Shown: positions 10,433 to 20,651, counted from the first letter of the stretch. The stretch is DNA of 64,000 bases from Mariniblastus sp031400405 (GCA_031400405.1 JANNPW010000090.1:10511-74510); one strand, 5' to 3'. Notes: generated from the sequence alone by a model not told the origin. Numbers and translations: made by a program.

Positions 10433-12160
10433 ATGCCTGCCAAGTCGAAATCGTCGCCTAAGAGTCCAAAAAAACGTGACACCGCCGTTCCGCCACCGCC
10501 ACTTACGAAACTACTGAAGGGGGGCTCCACTTCGCCGTTGTTGTGGCTGCTAAATGGTCAGACTCGCCATGAAATCGCGGAGGGCCACATCGCAAAATGG
10601 TATCGGCATAACCGGGATGTCCAACAGCGATCGGGAATGTCCCTGACAACCGCGAGCCAATGGATCGAAGAAATTATCGGTGCGCTGCCCTCCGCGAACG
10701 ATTCCCGCTCTGGTGCTGGCGGAGCCTTAACCACTCTTGCCGCAGCCCAGGCCTTGCGCGAATTGTTGGCGGCAAGCGGTGAAGCAGATTGCAGCCCGCT
10801 ATTGGAACGACTCATTTCACAGACCGAACAACTGAAACTCCACGAGGCTGACACAGCGATCCACGCTTGGCTGGAGCAAATGCTGGCCGTGGAGTTGCCT
10901 TTGACGCTGGCCTATCAATTGCCCGCGCTCGTAGTCCAAGCGGATCTGGCTCAGCCCGCTGCGGATTGGATGGCCGGAGCTGTTGGTGTTGGCCTCGACG
11001 ACGATGGCTGGCCGCGCGCCGAATTGGTGCCGCTGTTTGGACCGCTGATGGCGAGCTGGGCGCGATCTCTGAAATTGATTGACGCTTTGGAACTTGATTT
11101 CAGTTCCGAGGTATCGGCGCAGATCGAATGGGGCGTGAGACAACTGTTGCGTCTCTTGCGATCTTCGGGATCGTTGATGATGAGTGGGCCCGACGCGCTA
11201 CCGATTACTGATGAGTGTCTGGCAATGATGTTAAAAATATCGGGTGAATCCGACGATCGGATTTTTGCCAAGGGGATTCGTACTGAATCGGGGATAAACG
11301 TCGAAAAAATCAGTAAATTGGCGTCCTCCAGTTCTGTGTCTGAATGGGGAGAATCGGGAGTATTGCGTAGCCAATGGCGCGGCCGCGCGCCCTATCTGGC
11401 CTTTGAATATTCGCAGCGGTCATTTTCGCTAGAACTCGGTGCAAACAAGCCATTGATTGTCGGTTCGACATTCCCTCAAATCAAATTCAACGGTCAATCA
11501 ACGACACCGATCGAGGGGTTCGAAATCGTGTGCGACGAACACGATCAGGATGTAGATTACATTGAATTGCAAATGCCCATGACGCAATCGATTACCTTGA
11601 CCCGTCAGTTAATTCTGTCGCGCAGCGAAGAGTTCTTGTTGGTGGCCGATTGCATCGTCCCGCTACTTCCCGGTCAGATCGAATATCAATGTGATTGGCC
11701 GCTCGCTGACGGCCTGAGTTGCCTGCCGGAGTCCGAGACGCGGGAGATGTACTTGCAAGATCCAAAAATTCAAGCACTTGTGTTGCCACTGTCGTTACCG
11801 GAATGGAAGGTCGGTCGGTCGAGTGGGCGATTGGAGTGTGTCGAGAACCGACTGCGTTTGACCGACTCGGCAAACGGTGCTGGACTCTACGTTCCGTTGG
11901 TGTTTGATCTCAACGCGAAGCGGGCGAGAAAGAAACGAACTTGGCGTCAGTTGACCGTGGCCGAAGATCGTCGCCAAGTGTCTCGAGAGATCGCCGCGGC
12001 ATTTCGATTTCAGCTCGACAAACAACAATGGTATTTCTATCGAGCGGTTTCGCAACCGGGCAATCGCTCATTCCTCGGCGAAAATTTCAATGGAGAGTTT
12101 GTCATCGGCCGGTTTGACCGCCGGGGAACGGTGACCGAGATGTTGCGAATTCAATCCTGA
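10433..12160 (+). CDS. Hypothetical protein with heparinase II/III-like C-terminal half
   Basis: About 575 residues, no signal peptide. The N-terminus is basic and Pro-rich (PAKSKSSPKSPKKRD). The first half is mostly helical, with many Ala/Leu. The second half (from about residue 300) is beta-rich and contains a segment such as LTRQLILSRSEEFLLVADCI, reminiscent of the beta-sandwich domain behind heparinase II/III catalytic domains, but I do not see catalytic residues I can trust. I place the start at the ATG at 10433; a TTG three codons earlier is the longest option. No clear ribosome site precedes either. The YggS-like gene follows 77 bp downstream. Function unknown. Confidence 0.7.
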   Translation: MPAKSKSSPKSPKKRDTAVPPPPLTKLLKGGSTSPLLWLLNGQTRHEIAEGHIAKWYRHNRDVQQRSGMSLTTASQWIEEIIGALPSANDSRSGAGGALTTLAAAQALRELLAASGEADCSPLLERLISQTEQLKLHEADTAIHAWLEQMLAVELPLTLAYQLPALVVQADLAQPAADWMAGAVGVGLDDDGWPRAELVPLFGPLMASWARSLKLIDALELDFSSEVSAQIEWGVRQLLRLLRSSGSLMMSGPDALPITDECLAMMLKISGESDDRIFAKGIRTESGINVEKISKLASSSSVSEWGESGVLRSQWRGRAPYLAFEYSQRSFSLELGANKPLIVGSTFPQIKFNGQSTTPIEGFEIVCDEHDQDVDYIELQMPMTQSITLTRQLILSRSEEFLLVADCIVPLLPGQIEYQCDWPLADGLSCLPESETREMYLQDPKIQALVLPLSLPEWKVGRSSGRLECVENRLRLTDSANGAGLYVPLVFDLNAKRARKKRTWRQLTVAEDRRQVSREIAAAFRFQLDKQQWYFYRAVSQPGNRSFLGENFNGEFVIGRFDRRGTVTEMLRIQS

Positions 12161-12237
12161 TTTACGGTTCCCCAACTGGCGATGTTTGATCGCTGGACCA
12201 CGCCTTTTAAACAACAACGCAAGTTCCAGGTCGAACG

Positions 12238-12936
12238 ATGACAATTCAGAAGTTTCAGGAAAACGTGGCCATCGTGCAGGAGCGAATCCGGGCCGCGGAG
12301 GTCCGCAGTGGTCGAAAACCAGGTTCGGTTCAATTGGTCGGCGTTTCAAAATACGTTGACGCGGCGACCACCGCTCACCTGGTGGCTGCGGGTTGTACGG
12401 TATTGGGGGAAAATCGTCCGCAATCGATGTGGGAAAAGGCTACGGCGTTAAACGATCCACAAATTGCCTGGCATTTGATCGGCCACTTGCAGCGGAACAA
12501 AGTCAAACGAACCGTCGAGATTGCAACCCTGATTCAATCGGCGGACAGTTCGCGTTTGCTCGATGCGATTAATATCGCAGGCACTGAAACAAATCGTGTA
12601 GTGCAGGTCCTATTGGAAGTTAATATTTCCAGCGAGGCGGCGAAACACGGGTTCGCGCCGATCGAATTGACTTCGACAATCGAGCGCGTGTCGCAATTGC
12701 GTTTTGTGCAAGTGAATGGGCTGATGGGTATGGCGGGTCTGGCGGGAAATGCAGCCGATGCAAGGCGTGAATTCGCGGCGCTGCGCGAGTTGATGGCAAC
12801 ACAGCGATCCAACCTGCCCGACAACGTGCGACTAGGCGAACTCTCCATGGGAATGAGCGGGGATTTCGAAATTGCGATTGAAGAAGGTGCGACAATCGTG
12901 CGGGTTGGCTCACTGTTGTTTAACGGCTTGCGTTGA
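12238..12936 (+). CDS. YggS/PROSC-family pyridoxal-phosphate homeostasis protein
   Basis: PLP-binding protein of the YggS/YBL036C family (232 residues), which buffers free pyridoxal phosphate in the cytoplasm; the fold is an alanine-racemase-like TIM barrel without racemase activity. The PLP lysine is Lys38 in QLVGVSKYVD. The family motifs LGENRPQ (about 66), WHLIGHLQRNK and LSMGMSGDFEIAIEEGATIVRVGSLLF are present. It converges with citrate synthase; only about 30 bp separate the stops, occupied by a 19-bp tandem duplication. Confidence 0.95.
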   Translation: MTIQKFQENVAIVQERIRAAEVRSGRKPGSVQLVGVSKYVDAATTAHLVAAGCTVLGENRPQSMWEKATALNDPQIAWHLIGHLQRNKVKRTVEIATLIQSADSSRLLDAINIAGTETNRVVQVLLEVNISSEAAKHGFAPIELTSTIERVSQLRFVQVNGLMGMAGLAGNAADARREFAALRELMATQRSNLPDNVRLGELSMGMSGDFEIAIEEGATIVRVGSLLFNGLR

Positions 12937-12974
12937 TAGCTGTTTTCTCTATCGGTAGCTGTTTTCTCTATCGG
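12937..12974. repeat. 19-bp perfect tandem duplication between yggS-like gene and gltA
   Basis: TAGCTGTTTTCTCTATCGG occurs at 12937-12955 and again, head to tail, at 12956-12974. The second copy contains the gltA stop codon (12968-12970, minus strand). The first copy begins directly after the yggS-like stop. The whole space between the two convergent genes is this duplication. Confidence 0.95.
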
Positions 12975-14254
12975 TCACCGACCGGCACGAACTCGCGTTG
13001 GTTGGCGCCGGTATAAATTTGACGCGGGCGACAAATGCGTTTGTTGGTAGAGTCGTGCATTTCCTTCCAATGAGCGATCCAACCCGGTAGTCGACCGATG
13101 GCAAACAGAACAGTGAACATGTCGACCGGAATTCCCATTGCCCGATAAATCACGCCGGAGTAGAAATCGACGTTCGGGTAAAGTTTGCGTTGAATGAAAT
13201 AGTCGTCCTCGAGCGCAACCTTTTCGAGTTTCTGAGCGATTTCGAACAAGGGATCTTTGAGTTGCAATTTGTTGAGCAAATCATCACAGGCTTTTTTGAT
13301 CAACTTGGCACGGGGGTCGAAATTCTTGTAAACGCGGTGACCGAATCCCATCAACCGGAAACCGCTGTCTTTATCCTTCGCCATCGCGACATACTTATCG
13401 ACGTCTCCACCGTCATCGCGAATCCGATTCAACATCTGGACCACGGCTTCATTCGCTCCACCGTGCAATGGTCCCCACAATGCACAAATGCCCGCCGAAA
13501 TCGAGGCGAACAAATTTGAGTCGGCCGAGCCAACCATTCGGACGGTCGAAGTACTGCAGTTTTGTTCGTGGTCGGCATGCACGATCAACAACATATTGAG
13601 GGCCGAAACAAATGTCGGGTCCGAGACGTAGGGTTCGCACGGGACGGAAAACATCATCTGCAGGAAATTGTCACAATACGAGAGGTCATTCTGTGGATAG
13701 GCAAACGGCTGCCCCATCGATTTATTGTGGCTGTAGGCGGCGATGGTGGGAAGTTTCGCCAGCAGTCGACGGATCGAAATTTCGACTTGAGCCGAATCAT
13801 GCGGATCAAGCGAATCCTGATAGAAAGTTGACATGGCGCTAACCACGCTCGATAGAATCGCCATCGGATGGGCGTCGCGCGGGAAACCGTGGTAAAACAA
13901 TCGCATATCTTCATGCAACATGGTATGTCGACGAATCGACATGCGGAATTCATGCAATTGTTCGGCGTTGGGCAACTCTCCGTATATCAACAAGTACGAA
14001 ACTTCCACAAAATCACAATGCTGTGCCAGCTCTTCGATTTCGTAGCCTCGATAACGCAATATTCCCAGTTCGCCATCGAGAAAAGTCACCGAACTGGTGG
14101 TGGCACCGGTGTTGACATACCCTTCGTCGATCGTGATGAGACCGGTACTCTTTCGAAGGGCACTGATGTCAATTGCCCGTTCCTGTTCGGTACCCTCAAT
14201 GACTGGCAGGTCAAGTTCCTGGTTATCGCAGATTAGCTTTGCCGTTTTGGCCAT
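12968..14254 (-). CDS. gltA: Citrate synthase
   Basis: Type II hexameric-class citrate synthase of about 428 residues, condensing acetyl-CoA and oxaloacetate at the entry to the TCA cycle. The active-site segments are present: ALWGPLHGGANEAVVQML (first catalytic His), MGFGHRVYKNFDPRA (second His) and VDFYSGVIYRAMGIP (catalytic Asp), then the CoA/Arg region ending near the C-terminus. The ATG at 14254 (MAKTAKLICDNQ) matches the family start better than the longer frame to 14284, and a GGGAAAC stretch precedes it. The 3' end converges on the yggS-like gene. The 463 bp upstream should hold its promoter. Confidence 0.97.
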   Translation of the reverse strand: MAKTAKLICDNQELDLPVIEGTEQERAIDISALRKSTGLITIDEGYVNTGATTSSVTFLDGELGILRYRGYEIEELAQHCDFVEVSYLLIYGELPNAEQLHEFRMSIRRHTMLHEDMRLFYHGFPRDAHPMAILSSVVSAMSTFYQDSLDPHDSAQVEISIRRLLAKLPTIAAYSHNKSMGQPFAYPQNDLSYCDNFLQMMFSVPCEPYVSDPTFVSALNMLLIVHADHEQNCSTSTVRMVGSADSNLFASISAGICALWGPLHGGANEAVVQMLNRIRDDGGDVDKYVAMAKDKDSGFRLMGFGHRVYKNFDPRAKLIKKACDDLLNKLQLKDPLFEIAQKLEKVALEDDYFIQRKLYPNVDFYSGVIYRAMGIPVDMFTVLFAIGRLPGWIAHWKEMHDSTNKRICRPRQIYTGANQREFVPVGDR

Positions 14255-14717
14255 TGATTTGTTTCCCGATGTCAGCGTAATCACCGGCTGGACCGGTGGA
14301 CTTAATTATCGATTGCAAAACGTGCAAGCAAATTCGTTTTGCTCCACGGTGTCAACAAGGCCAGCGAACTGGGATTCAAAACACTCCGCAGTACCGAGTC
14401 ACCAAGACAGTAGTTTACCTGTTTTCCAGCCTCAGCGAAACTCGGCTAGTCCGCTGTTCAAATGGTTACGTTGCAGCGTGAACGAACCGTTGAAATTTGC
14501 TAGAATGAAATGGCCTGGCTTGCGCCAAGGCAGGTGCATCCTCGGGTACCCGAATAATCACGTGTCGCAGAATCAGCCCATTAACCAAACGGGAACGACG
14601 TCCCCGTTGAGTCTCGGCCCGTCGATATCTCCGTTCAATTTTGCGAACCCAAACAATCGATGATCGGTGACCGATTATCGGAAGTCCGCGACGAGAATTC
14701 GGTTTTTGAAGCGATTT
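14255..14717. other. gltA leader and intergenic region, 463 bp
   Basis: Non-coding space between the prolyl-isomerase stop and the gltA start, both minus strand. Close to gltA there is a small GC-rich hairpin (CACCGG-CTGGA-CCGGTG, 14282-14298). Upstream of it, on the minus strand, TTGCTT is followed 15 bp later by GATAAT, a possible but weak promoter. A 13-bp palindrome ATCGGTGACCGAT sits at 14663-14675. Open frames here look like chance. Confidence 0.4.
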
Positions 14718-16481
14718 TTAGGTTGAACCCGGTGGGGCAGAGCCCAAAAAATACTCAACCTGGACTTCCTGACGGAGCTTTTTTAGATGTTTCTCGAATG
14801 CGGCGTTGCGTTTCTCATCCAACATGCGTTGTTTGATTTCGACCTGTGCCTCCAGAAACGGTTTATGCGTCGCTTCGGTTCGCTCGAGGACCCGGACGAC
14901 GTGGAAACCGTCCGCCGTTTCGATTTTCTCGCTTAATTCGCCGATGGGCAAAGAAAAGATTGCTTGATCCAATTCGGTCAAAACCAACGAGCCTATGGAA
15001 GTCCAATCGTGTTGTCCCCCGCCCGCTGCATTGAAGCCATGTGATCCCTTTTTGGCCACCGAGGCAAAGTTCGCTCCATAGACGATTTGGTTCGCCATTT
15101 CGACCAACATTTTTTCCGTTTCCGCCCTCGACTCGGTTCGATCAAATCGAATCATCACTTGTTCCCAACGAGCTCGGGCAGGCACCGAGTACTCGGCGAT
15201 TCGCGCTTGATAGTCATCGAGCATCGCTTGATGAGTAACCTCCGTGTCGACCGCGAGTTGTTGCGACAAGAAGTACTTTGTCAATTGATCCTGACTCCAG
15301 GATAACCGCAACTTTCGCAAACTGGATCCTTGAGCACGCAATTGGGCATCGAATTCGGCAGCTGTTTTCAAGCCGGCGCTCTCCATCATTTTTCCCATCG
15401 CGTTTTCATCGAACTCCTTACCGGCCTGTTCCAGAATTTTGTTCACATCGGCTTCCGCCGGCAATTTGCGCAGCGTGCCGATGTACAGCAGTTTTGCATC
15501 CACATATTTGGGTACTAGTTTCGGAACAATTTTTTTGATTTCTTCGTTTTTGATTGATTGTGGCGCTGTCGGCATGAATTTTTCAACTAGTTGGTTGACT
15601 TCGAACAACATGTCTCCGACAAAAATCGGTTCGTTGCCGACCATCGCCACTAATTTCGTGGGCTCAAACGGAACTGATTCGATAGTGGGGATTTTCACCG
15701 ACGGCGAGGCGCTGACCGTTGACGAATTGTTTTTGTCCATGGATCGGGGAAGATTCGCTGGAGCTCGATCCGCAGTTTTGTCAGTCGGCGCGAACTTGTT
15801 GTCCGGCGCAAGTTTCGCACTTTTAACCGGCGGCGATGCTGGTAAATTGGCGGCGAAGTCCAAGGCCGGACTGGCGGCACGAGTTGTGGGGGAGGCTGAA
15901 ATTGGTTTTTTTAGATTGGACAAGTCGGCCGAGAAATCTCCACCGTTACTGGGCGTGATGCCGGGACGAATTGTCGTCGCCGGTTGTTGCGAGGGATCGA
16001 ATGTGTCAGCAAGACTGGTACTCGGTTGCTGCGCCGTCGCGAAGGCGTCCGTGGATTTGTCCGGTTGCAATTGACCTGCGCCGCCGCTCGTGGCAAGCCC
16101 ACCGCCATGTTGCCGAATAATTGAATTGTTTATTGAGGGAGAACTATGCCGGATGAGCGGTGAAGTTGGGGTCCTGGGTATTTCCCAATTCCCGATTGTT
16201 TGCGAATGGGGATTCGGTGTTTTATTTGTCGGACCACCCCAGTCGGCAGAAGAAGCCAACGGAGTGGCGACCGGAATGACTGGCTGTAGTGGGCTCGTGG
16301 CCGGTTGAGTTGAATCCGCCAGCGGTTGTAATTTGGGATTGAAGTAGGGATCGGGCGTCGTTCTCTTGAGGCGAGTCTGTTGAGACGAGGTGACTTGGGA
16401 AACCGCAACTTCGACTCCGAAACTGCACAAGATTAGCATCGGCAACAACATCGGTAAGATGATTAGAGTAGTCTTTTTCAT
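14718..16481 (-). CDS. Secreted parvulin-type peptidyl-prolyl isomerase (SurA/PpiC-like)
   Basis: 587 residues. N-terminal signal segment (LIILPMLLPMLILCSFGVEVAVS), then about 240 residues rich in Pro, Ser, Thr and Ala that look disordered. A SurA-like helical chaperone region follows (about 265-410, PFEPTKLVAMVGNEPIFVGDMLFEVNQLVEKF, read in parts), then a parvulin domain from about 440 to 560. The parvulin core has the typical GGGQHDWTSIGSL and LPIGELSEKIETADGFHVVRVLERTE segments. It should fold exported or outer-membrane proteins in the periplasm. It lies 99 bp downstream of mfd in the same direction. Its downstream neighbour gltA has its own long leader. Confidence 0.87.
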   Translation of the reverse strand: MKKTTLIILPMLLPMLILCSFGVEVAVSQVTSSQQTRLKRTTPDPYFNPKLQPLADSTQPATSPLQPVIPVATPLASSADWGGPTNKTPNPHSQTIGNWEIPRTPTSPLIRHSSPSINNSIIRQHGGGLATSGGAGQLQPDKSTDAFATAQQPSTSLADTFDPSQQPATTIRPGITPSNGGDFSADLSNLKKPISASPTTRAASPALDFAANLPASPPVKSAKLAPDNKFAPTDKTADRAPANLPRSMDKNNSSTVSASPSVKIPTIESVPFEPTKLVAMVGNEPIFVGDMLFEVNQLVEKFMPTAPQSIKNEEIKKIVPKLVPKYVDAKLLYIGTLRKLPAEADVNKILEQAGKEFDENAMGKMMESAGLKTAAEFDAQLRAQGSSLRKLRLSWSQDQLTKYFLSQQLAVDTEVTHQAMLDDYQARIAEYSVPARARWEQVMIRFDRTESRAETEKMLVEMANQIVYGANFASVAKKGSHGFNAAGGGQHDWTSIGSLVLTELDQAIFSLPIGELSEKIETADGFHVVRVLERTEATHKPFLEAQVEIKQRMLDEKRNAAFEKHLKKLRQEVQVEYFLGSAPPGST

Positions 16482-16580
16482 CTGCGGTATAGGTCAGTTA
16501 AAGGAATGGAGGTAACCATCGCTGGGTCGAATCCAGACGGGGAGCGCTTAGTCGACGGACTATCGCGGACAATAGAAGGA

Positions 16581-19500
16581 CTAGGCCGTCGTTTGCAAGA
16601 GCGATTTCGCAAGTGCCAGCATTTTTTCCGGCGTGAAATTGGTCGACTTGAGCGTCACCATGGCGGTGTGGTCGTCAATGATCCGAATCACCGGGCGAAG
16701 TTTTGTCAATTGCGTAAAGCGGTTGCGATCTTGAAACTTGAGTACCAGATAGTTGCCTTGCAGGGAAATCGAATTGATTTGCCAGACGGTGGCTTCCAGT
16801 TTCAACTCAGCCAGAGTCATCAAACGCTTTACCGGGCTGGGAAGTTTGCCAAACCGATCGCGGATTTCCGTGCGCAATTCATCGACTTGATCAAACTTCT
16901 CCAAACGGGTCAACCGGCGGTAGATGTCAATCTTCTGTCGTCGATCCACCACATACTCATCCGGTAGGTACGCCGAAATCGGCAAATCGATTTCGACATG
17001 GACGGTCAACCTCGCCGGTTGGTGTTTCATTTTCCGGACGGCGGTTTCCAGCATTTGGCAATACAGTTCGTAACCAATCGTGGCAATGTGGCCACTTTGT
17101 TGGGTGCCCAACAGATTTCCTGCGCCGCGAATTTCCAAATCCCGCATGGAGATGGCAAACCCGGCTCCCATTTCGGAAAACGTCTCGATAGCCTGAAGTC
17201 GTTTGGCGGCAGTGGGATTCAAGTGTTTGTGGGGTTCGAGAAGTAAATAGCAATAGGCTTTGTGTTTGAAGCGTCCCACCCGGCCCCGCAATTGATGCAG
17301 ATCCGATAATCCATATCGATCAGCGTGATTGATAAAAATAGTATTGGCATTGGGAATATCCAAGCCGCTTTCGATGATAGTTGTCGCGATGAGCACGTCG
17401 TATTTCGCCGCAATGAAATCGATCATGACGTCTTCAAGTTCACCCTCCGGCATTTGGCCGTGACCAACAATAAAGGTTGCTTCGGGAACCAATGACATTA
17501 ATCTCTGACGGACGATTTCGATATCATTAACGCGATTATGAACAAAGAAGATTTGTCCACCGCGATTGAGTTCGCGCAAAATGGCCGTCCGGATAATCTC
17601 GCTATTGTAACGGAGCACTTTGGTTTCCACGGGAGAGCGTTCTTCAGGGGGCGTTTCCAAATTGGAAATATCCCGCACACCCACCAATGACATATGCAAC
17701 GTTCGCGGAATCGGCGTCGCAGACATGGTTAGCAGATCCACCGTACAGCGAAATTTCTTCAAGCGCTCTTTATGTTCTACGCCGAAGCGCTGTTCTTCAT
17801 CAATAATGACCAGGCCGAGGTTGAAAAATTTAACGTCTTTGGATACGAGACGATGTGTACCAATCACAATGTCGACTTTACCTTTGGCGAGTCGCGCGAC
17901 GGTTTCCCTGGTTTCCTTCGCCGTACAAAATCGACTGAGTTTGGCGATCTCCAGCGGAAATTCACTCATCCGTTCCTTGAAGTTTTTGAAATGCTGTTCC
18001 GCCAACACGGTCGTGGGGACGAGGATGCCGACTTGATAGCCACTTTCGACTGCTTTGAAGGCGGCGCGCATGGCAACTTCGGTTTTGCCGAATCCTACAT
18101 CGCCACACAACAGCCGGTCCATCGGTTGCGAACGGTGCATGTCATCTTTGATCGACTGAATGGCCGTCAATTGATCCGGAGTTTCGTGAAACGGAAACGA
18201 TTGCTCGAATTCATGTTGCCATTCAGTATCCCGATTGAACGCGATGCCGGGCCGACCGTCGCGTTGGGCTTGCATTTCGATCATCTCGGAAGCCATATCG
18301 GTGATCGCCGCCTCGACGGAGGCTTTTTGCTTGGCCCAAGTCTTGCCGCCGATTTTTGCCAACAGGGGTCGGGTGTTGGAACCACCAATGTATTTTTGAA
18401 CGAGATCGATTTTCGTCGCGGGGACGTAAATCTTCGTGCCACCATAAAATTCGAGCTTGAGGTGTTCGGTTAGTTCGCCTTCTTTGTCGAGCATCTCCAG
18501 ACCACGAAATCGTCCAATACCATGCGACAGATGCACGACAAGATCTCCCTGACGCAAATCCAGAAAGCTGTCGATGGCTTTACCCAACCGACGCCTTCCG
18601 CGCCGTCGCAATTCGGTGCGCTGAAATATCTGATCACAGCCGACGACAACAATGCGTGAATCTCGAATTCGAAATCCAGCGTGAGCGCAACCGACCCCCA
18701 TTCGCAGTCGACCACTAGTGGCTAAGGCTGTGGTACCAAGAATCTCCGCGACGCGAGGCAACTCCCCGGCGACCCTGGCGAGGACAAAAATTTCGCATTC
18801 CTGACCGGCGGCGTCGCGGCCTAACCGCTCGACCTGGACGCGCAAGTCGCCGATATCGCCGCTGAATTGTTCGATGGAATCGATGGGTAATTGCCAAACA
18901 GCACCGAGATGTCCGGCGGCGATACTGCTGGCAGATGCCAGCGGAAACTGGGCCCATTGTCGACCGACATCAGCCCATGTGAATAGCTCATTTAATCGGA
19001 GACTTCGTTCCAGGAACCGAGTCGCCTGCTCGTTTAACTGGCCTGGTTCATGGAGCAGCACCAGCGTGCCGACCGGCAAAAAATCGAATAGACTTCCTTT
19101 GTCTTTGAAATCGGGCGACAACACAGTGATTTCGACTTCTTGTAACTCAGCGTGACTGCGCTGTGTGGCACCGTCAAATTGGCGCATCGATTCGACTTCG
19201 TCGTCGAACAGCTCAATGCGAACGGGACCAGCCCAATCAGGTGCAAAGACATCGAAAATTCCACCCCGCGCCGAAAACTCTCCCGGCAATTCGACCGCCG
19301 TTGTTTCGTGAAATCCTTGTCCGATCAGCCATTCCTGAAACTCACTGACAACGATTTGTTGGCCGACCTGCACCCGTCGAGAATGCCGAGTGATGGAATC
19401 GCGGGACGGAACCGGTTGCAATAGCGCGGCGACCGTTGCCACAATGATCGCACCGGCTTCATTGGTTGAGAGCAATTTCGTCAGTCGCAATCGGTCGCCG

Positions 19501-19826
19501 TATTCCAGATCCACCGTAACTGCGGAATTGAGTCCTTGCAGGCAGGCGGGAAATCGCTCGACTGGTGAAGGATAGAATGTCGATAGGTCGTCCAACAGAT
19601 TGTCCTGTTCCTTCGCGTCGGCGACAACCACAAGAACGTGGGGAAACGACCGAGCCAAAGCGGTGGTCAACAGCGCGCAGGACGAACCCCAGACTGAATC
19701 AAACGAAGCGGTGTTTGCGCTTTTTAGCGCAGCAACACACGTTTGGAATTCAGCTCGCTCGGCTATCGATGGGGCTAGCTCAAACAATTTGTGAGCGAAG
19801 CCCTCGGGCGAAACAGTCTCTACCAT
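16581..19826 (-). CDS. mfd: Transcription-repair coupling factor
   Basis: SF2 translocase of about 1081 residues that displaces RNA polymerase stalled at DNA damage and recruits UvrA. Order: UvrB-like N-terminal domains; RNA polymerase-interacting region (about 410-480, GDLVVHLSHGIGRFRGLE); helicase domain 1 with Walker A GDVGFGKTE, the DEEQRFGVEHKERLK box and TMSATPIPRTL; helicase domain 2 (RGRVGRFKHKAYCYLL); and the C-terminal TRCF domain. It is slightly shorter than E. coli Mfd (1148). The ATG at 19826 is preferred over a TTG two codons upstream. It sits between a PPP-family phosphatase gene (about 105 bp upstream) and the prolyl isomerase. Confidence 0.96.
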   Translation of the reverse strand: MVETVSPEGFAHKLFELAPSIAERAEFQTCVAALKSANTASFDSVWGSSCALLTTALARSFPHVLVVVADAKEQDNLLDDLSTFYPSPVERFPACLQGLNSAVTVDLEYGDRLRLTKLLSTNEAGAIIVATVAALLQPVPSRDSITRHSRRVQVGQQIVVSEFQEWLIGQGFHETTAVELPGEFSARGGIFDVFAPDWAGPVRIELFDDEVESMRQFDGATQRSHAELQEVEITVLSPDFKDKGSLFDFLPVGTLVLLHEPGQLNEQATRFLERSLRLNELFTWADVGRQWAQFPLASASSIAAGHLGAVWQLPIDSIEQFSGDIGDLRVQVERLGRDAAGQECEIFVLARVAGELPRVAEILGTTALATSGRLRMGVGCAHAGFRIRDSRIVVVGCDQIFQRTELRRRGRRRLGKAIDSFLDLRQGDLVVHLSHGIGRFRGLEMLDKEGELTEHLKLEFYGGTKIYVPATKIDLVQKYIGGSNTRPLLAKIGGKTWAKQKASVEAAITDMASEMIEMQAQRDGRPGIAFNRDTEWQHEFEQSFPFHETPDQLTAIQSIKDDMHRSQPMDRLLCGDVGFGKTEVAMRAAFKAVESGYQVGILVPTTVLAEQHFKNFKERMSEFPLEIAKLSRFCTAKETRETVARLAKGKVDIVIGTHRLVSKDVKFFNLGLVIIDEEQRFGVEHKERLKKFRCTVDLLTMSATPIPRTLHMSLVGVRDISNLETPPEERSPVETKVLRYNSEIIRTAILRELNRGGQIFFVHNRVNDIEIVRQRLMSLVPEATFIVGHGQMPEGELEDVMIDFIAAKYDVLIATTIIESGLDIPNANTIFINHADRYGLSDLHQLRGRVGRFKHKAYCYLLLEPHKHLNPTAAKRLQAIETFSEMGAGFAISMRDLEIRGAGNLLGTQQSGHIATIGYELYCQMLETAVRKMKHQPARLTVHVEIDLPISAYLPDEYVVDRRQKIDIYRRLTRLEKFDQVDELRTEIRDRFGKLPSPVKRLMTLAELKLEATVWQINSISLQGNYLVLKFQDRNRFTQLTKLRPVIRIIDDHTAMVTLKSTNFTPEKMLALAKSLLQTTA

Positions 19827-19931
19827 GAGCAACAGATTCTAACCAAAGATAACCCGAACTCAAAGCCGGTCGCCGATGGGTATCTCAATCCCGACCCCGG
19901 GCGAGTTGAACTTCCTCTGATTCAACAAATC

Positions 19932-20651
19932 CTATTCGGCGAGCGAATCATCGGACTGATCCACCGTATAGGGGAAGGCTTCGAAAACTGCCAATTTTTC
20001 GTTCCTGAATTCACCTCGGTTGTTGGCTTGCCAGACTTTTCCTGAATTAACGTCAACGGCAGTTAGCCATTGATCCCCGTAACAAAACGTATCGATAACT
20101 TTGAGATGTCCGAAATCAAGCACATTGCCGTCCGTTTGCGGGGTGTGGCCAACGATGGCAATTTTGCCACTTTGATGTAATTGGGGAGGGTATTCATCCA
20201 CATGACGCCAGAAAATTACATCATCGGTTTGTTCGGCGAGCGGTGTGTCTTCCTCGTAGTTGGCATGCACAAAAAAATGTGTATTCGTCTCGTAATACCG
20301 CAAACAGTGACTGAGAAACGTCAGGTGATGTTGTGGGATGCGCTGTAGATTCCCGCCGTAACTGGCCAGCGTTGAACTTCCACCATGTTGAAACCAAAAC
20401 TCGAAATCTCGTGGATTACCCTGAATGGCCTTGTACATCATGATTTCATGGTTGCCAATCAATGGAATCAAGCGACAGCGAGCGACCAAGTCGACTAAAA
20501 TTTCGATGACGCGCGACGATTCCATTCCTCGATCAACGTAATCACCCAATCCGATGATCACATCATCGCGAGTCGGTTGAATCTCACGAATCAATCGCGC
20601 CAGTGCCGTTGCACAGCCGTGCATATCGCCGATGGCAATCGTTCGTGGCAT
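19932..20651 (-). CDS. PPP-family metallophosphatase (ApaH/PrpA-like)
   Basis: 239 residues with the full set of phosphoprotein phosphatase metal-binding motifs: GDMHG near the N-terminus, GDYVDRG around residue 37, GNHE around residue 67, and later His residues including GHTP. Such enzymes are bacterial serine/threonine phosphatases or diadenosine tetraphosphatase-like hydrolases; the substrate here is not determinable. I start at the ATG at 20651 because the longest frame begins with TTG one codon earlier. The region upstream is the divergent space with the candidate structured RNA. It could counteract the Ser/Thr kinase encoded near 60 kb, but nothing links them directly. Confidence 0.88.
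   Translation of the reverse strand: MPRTIAIGDMHGCATALARLIREIQPTRDDVIIGLGDYVDRGMESSRVIEILVDLVARCRLIPLIGNHEIMMYKAIQGNPRDFEFWFQHGGSSTLASYGGNLQRIPQHHLTFLSHCLRYYETNTHFFVHANYEEDTPLAEQTDDVIFWRHVDEYPPQLHQSGKIAIVGHTPQTDGNVLDFGHLKVIDTFCYGDQWLTAVDVNSGKVWQANNRGEFRNEKLAVFEAFPYTVDQSDDSLAE

Noticed and set aside
14097..14663. 188-residue open frame over the gltA start and leader
   Set aside because: Overlaps gltA antisense and is rich in Ser/Arg without protein-like pattern.
15439..16074. 211-residue open frame opposite the prolyl isomerase
   Set aside because: Shadow of the low-complexity region of the isomerase.
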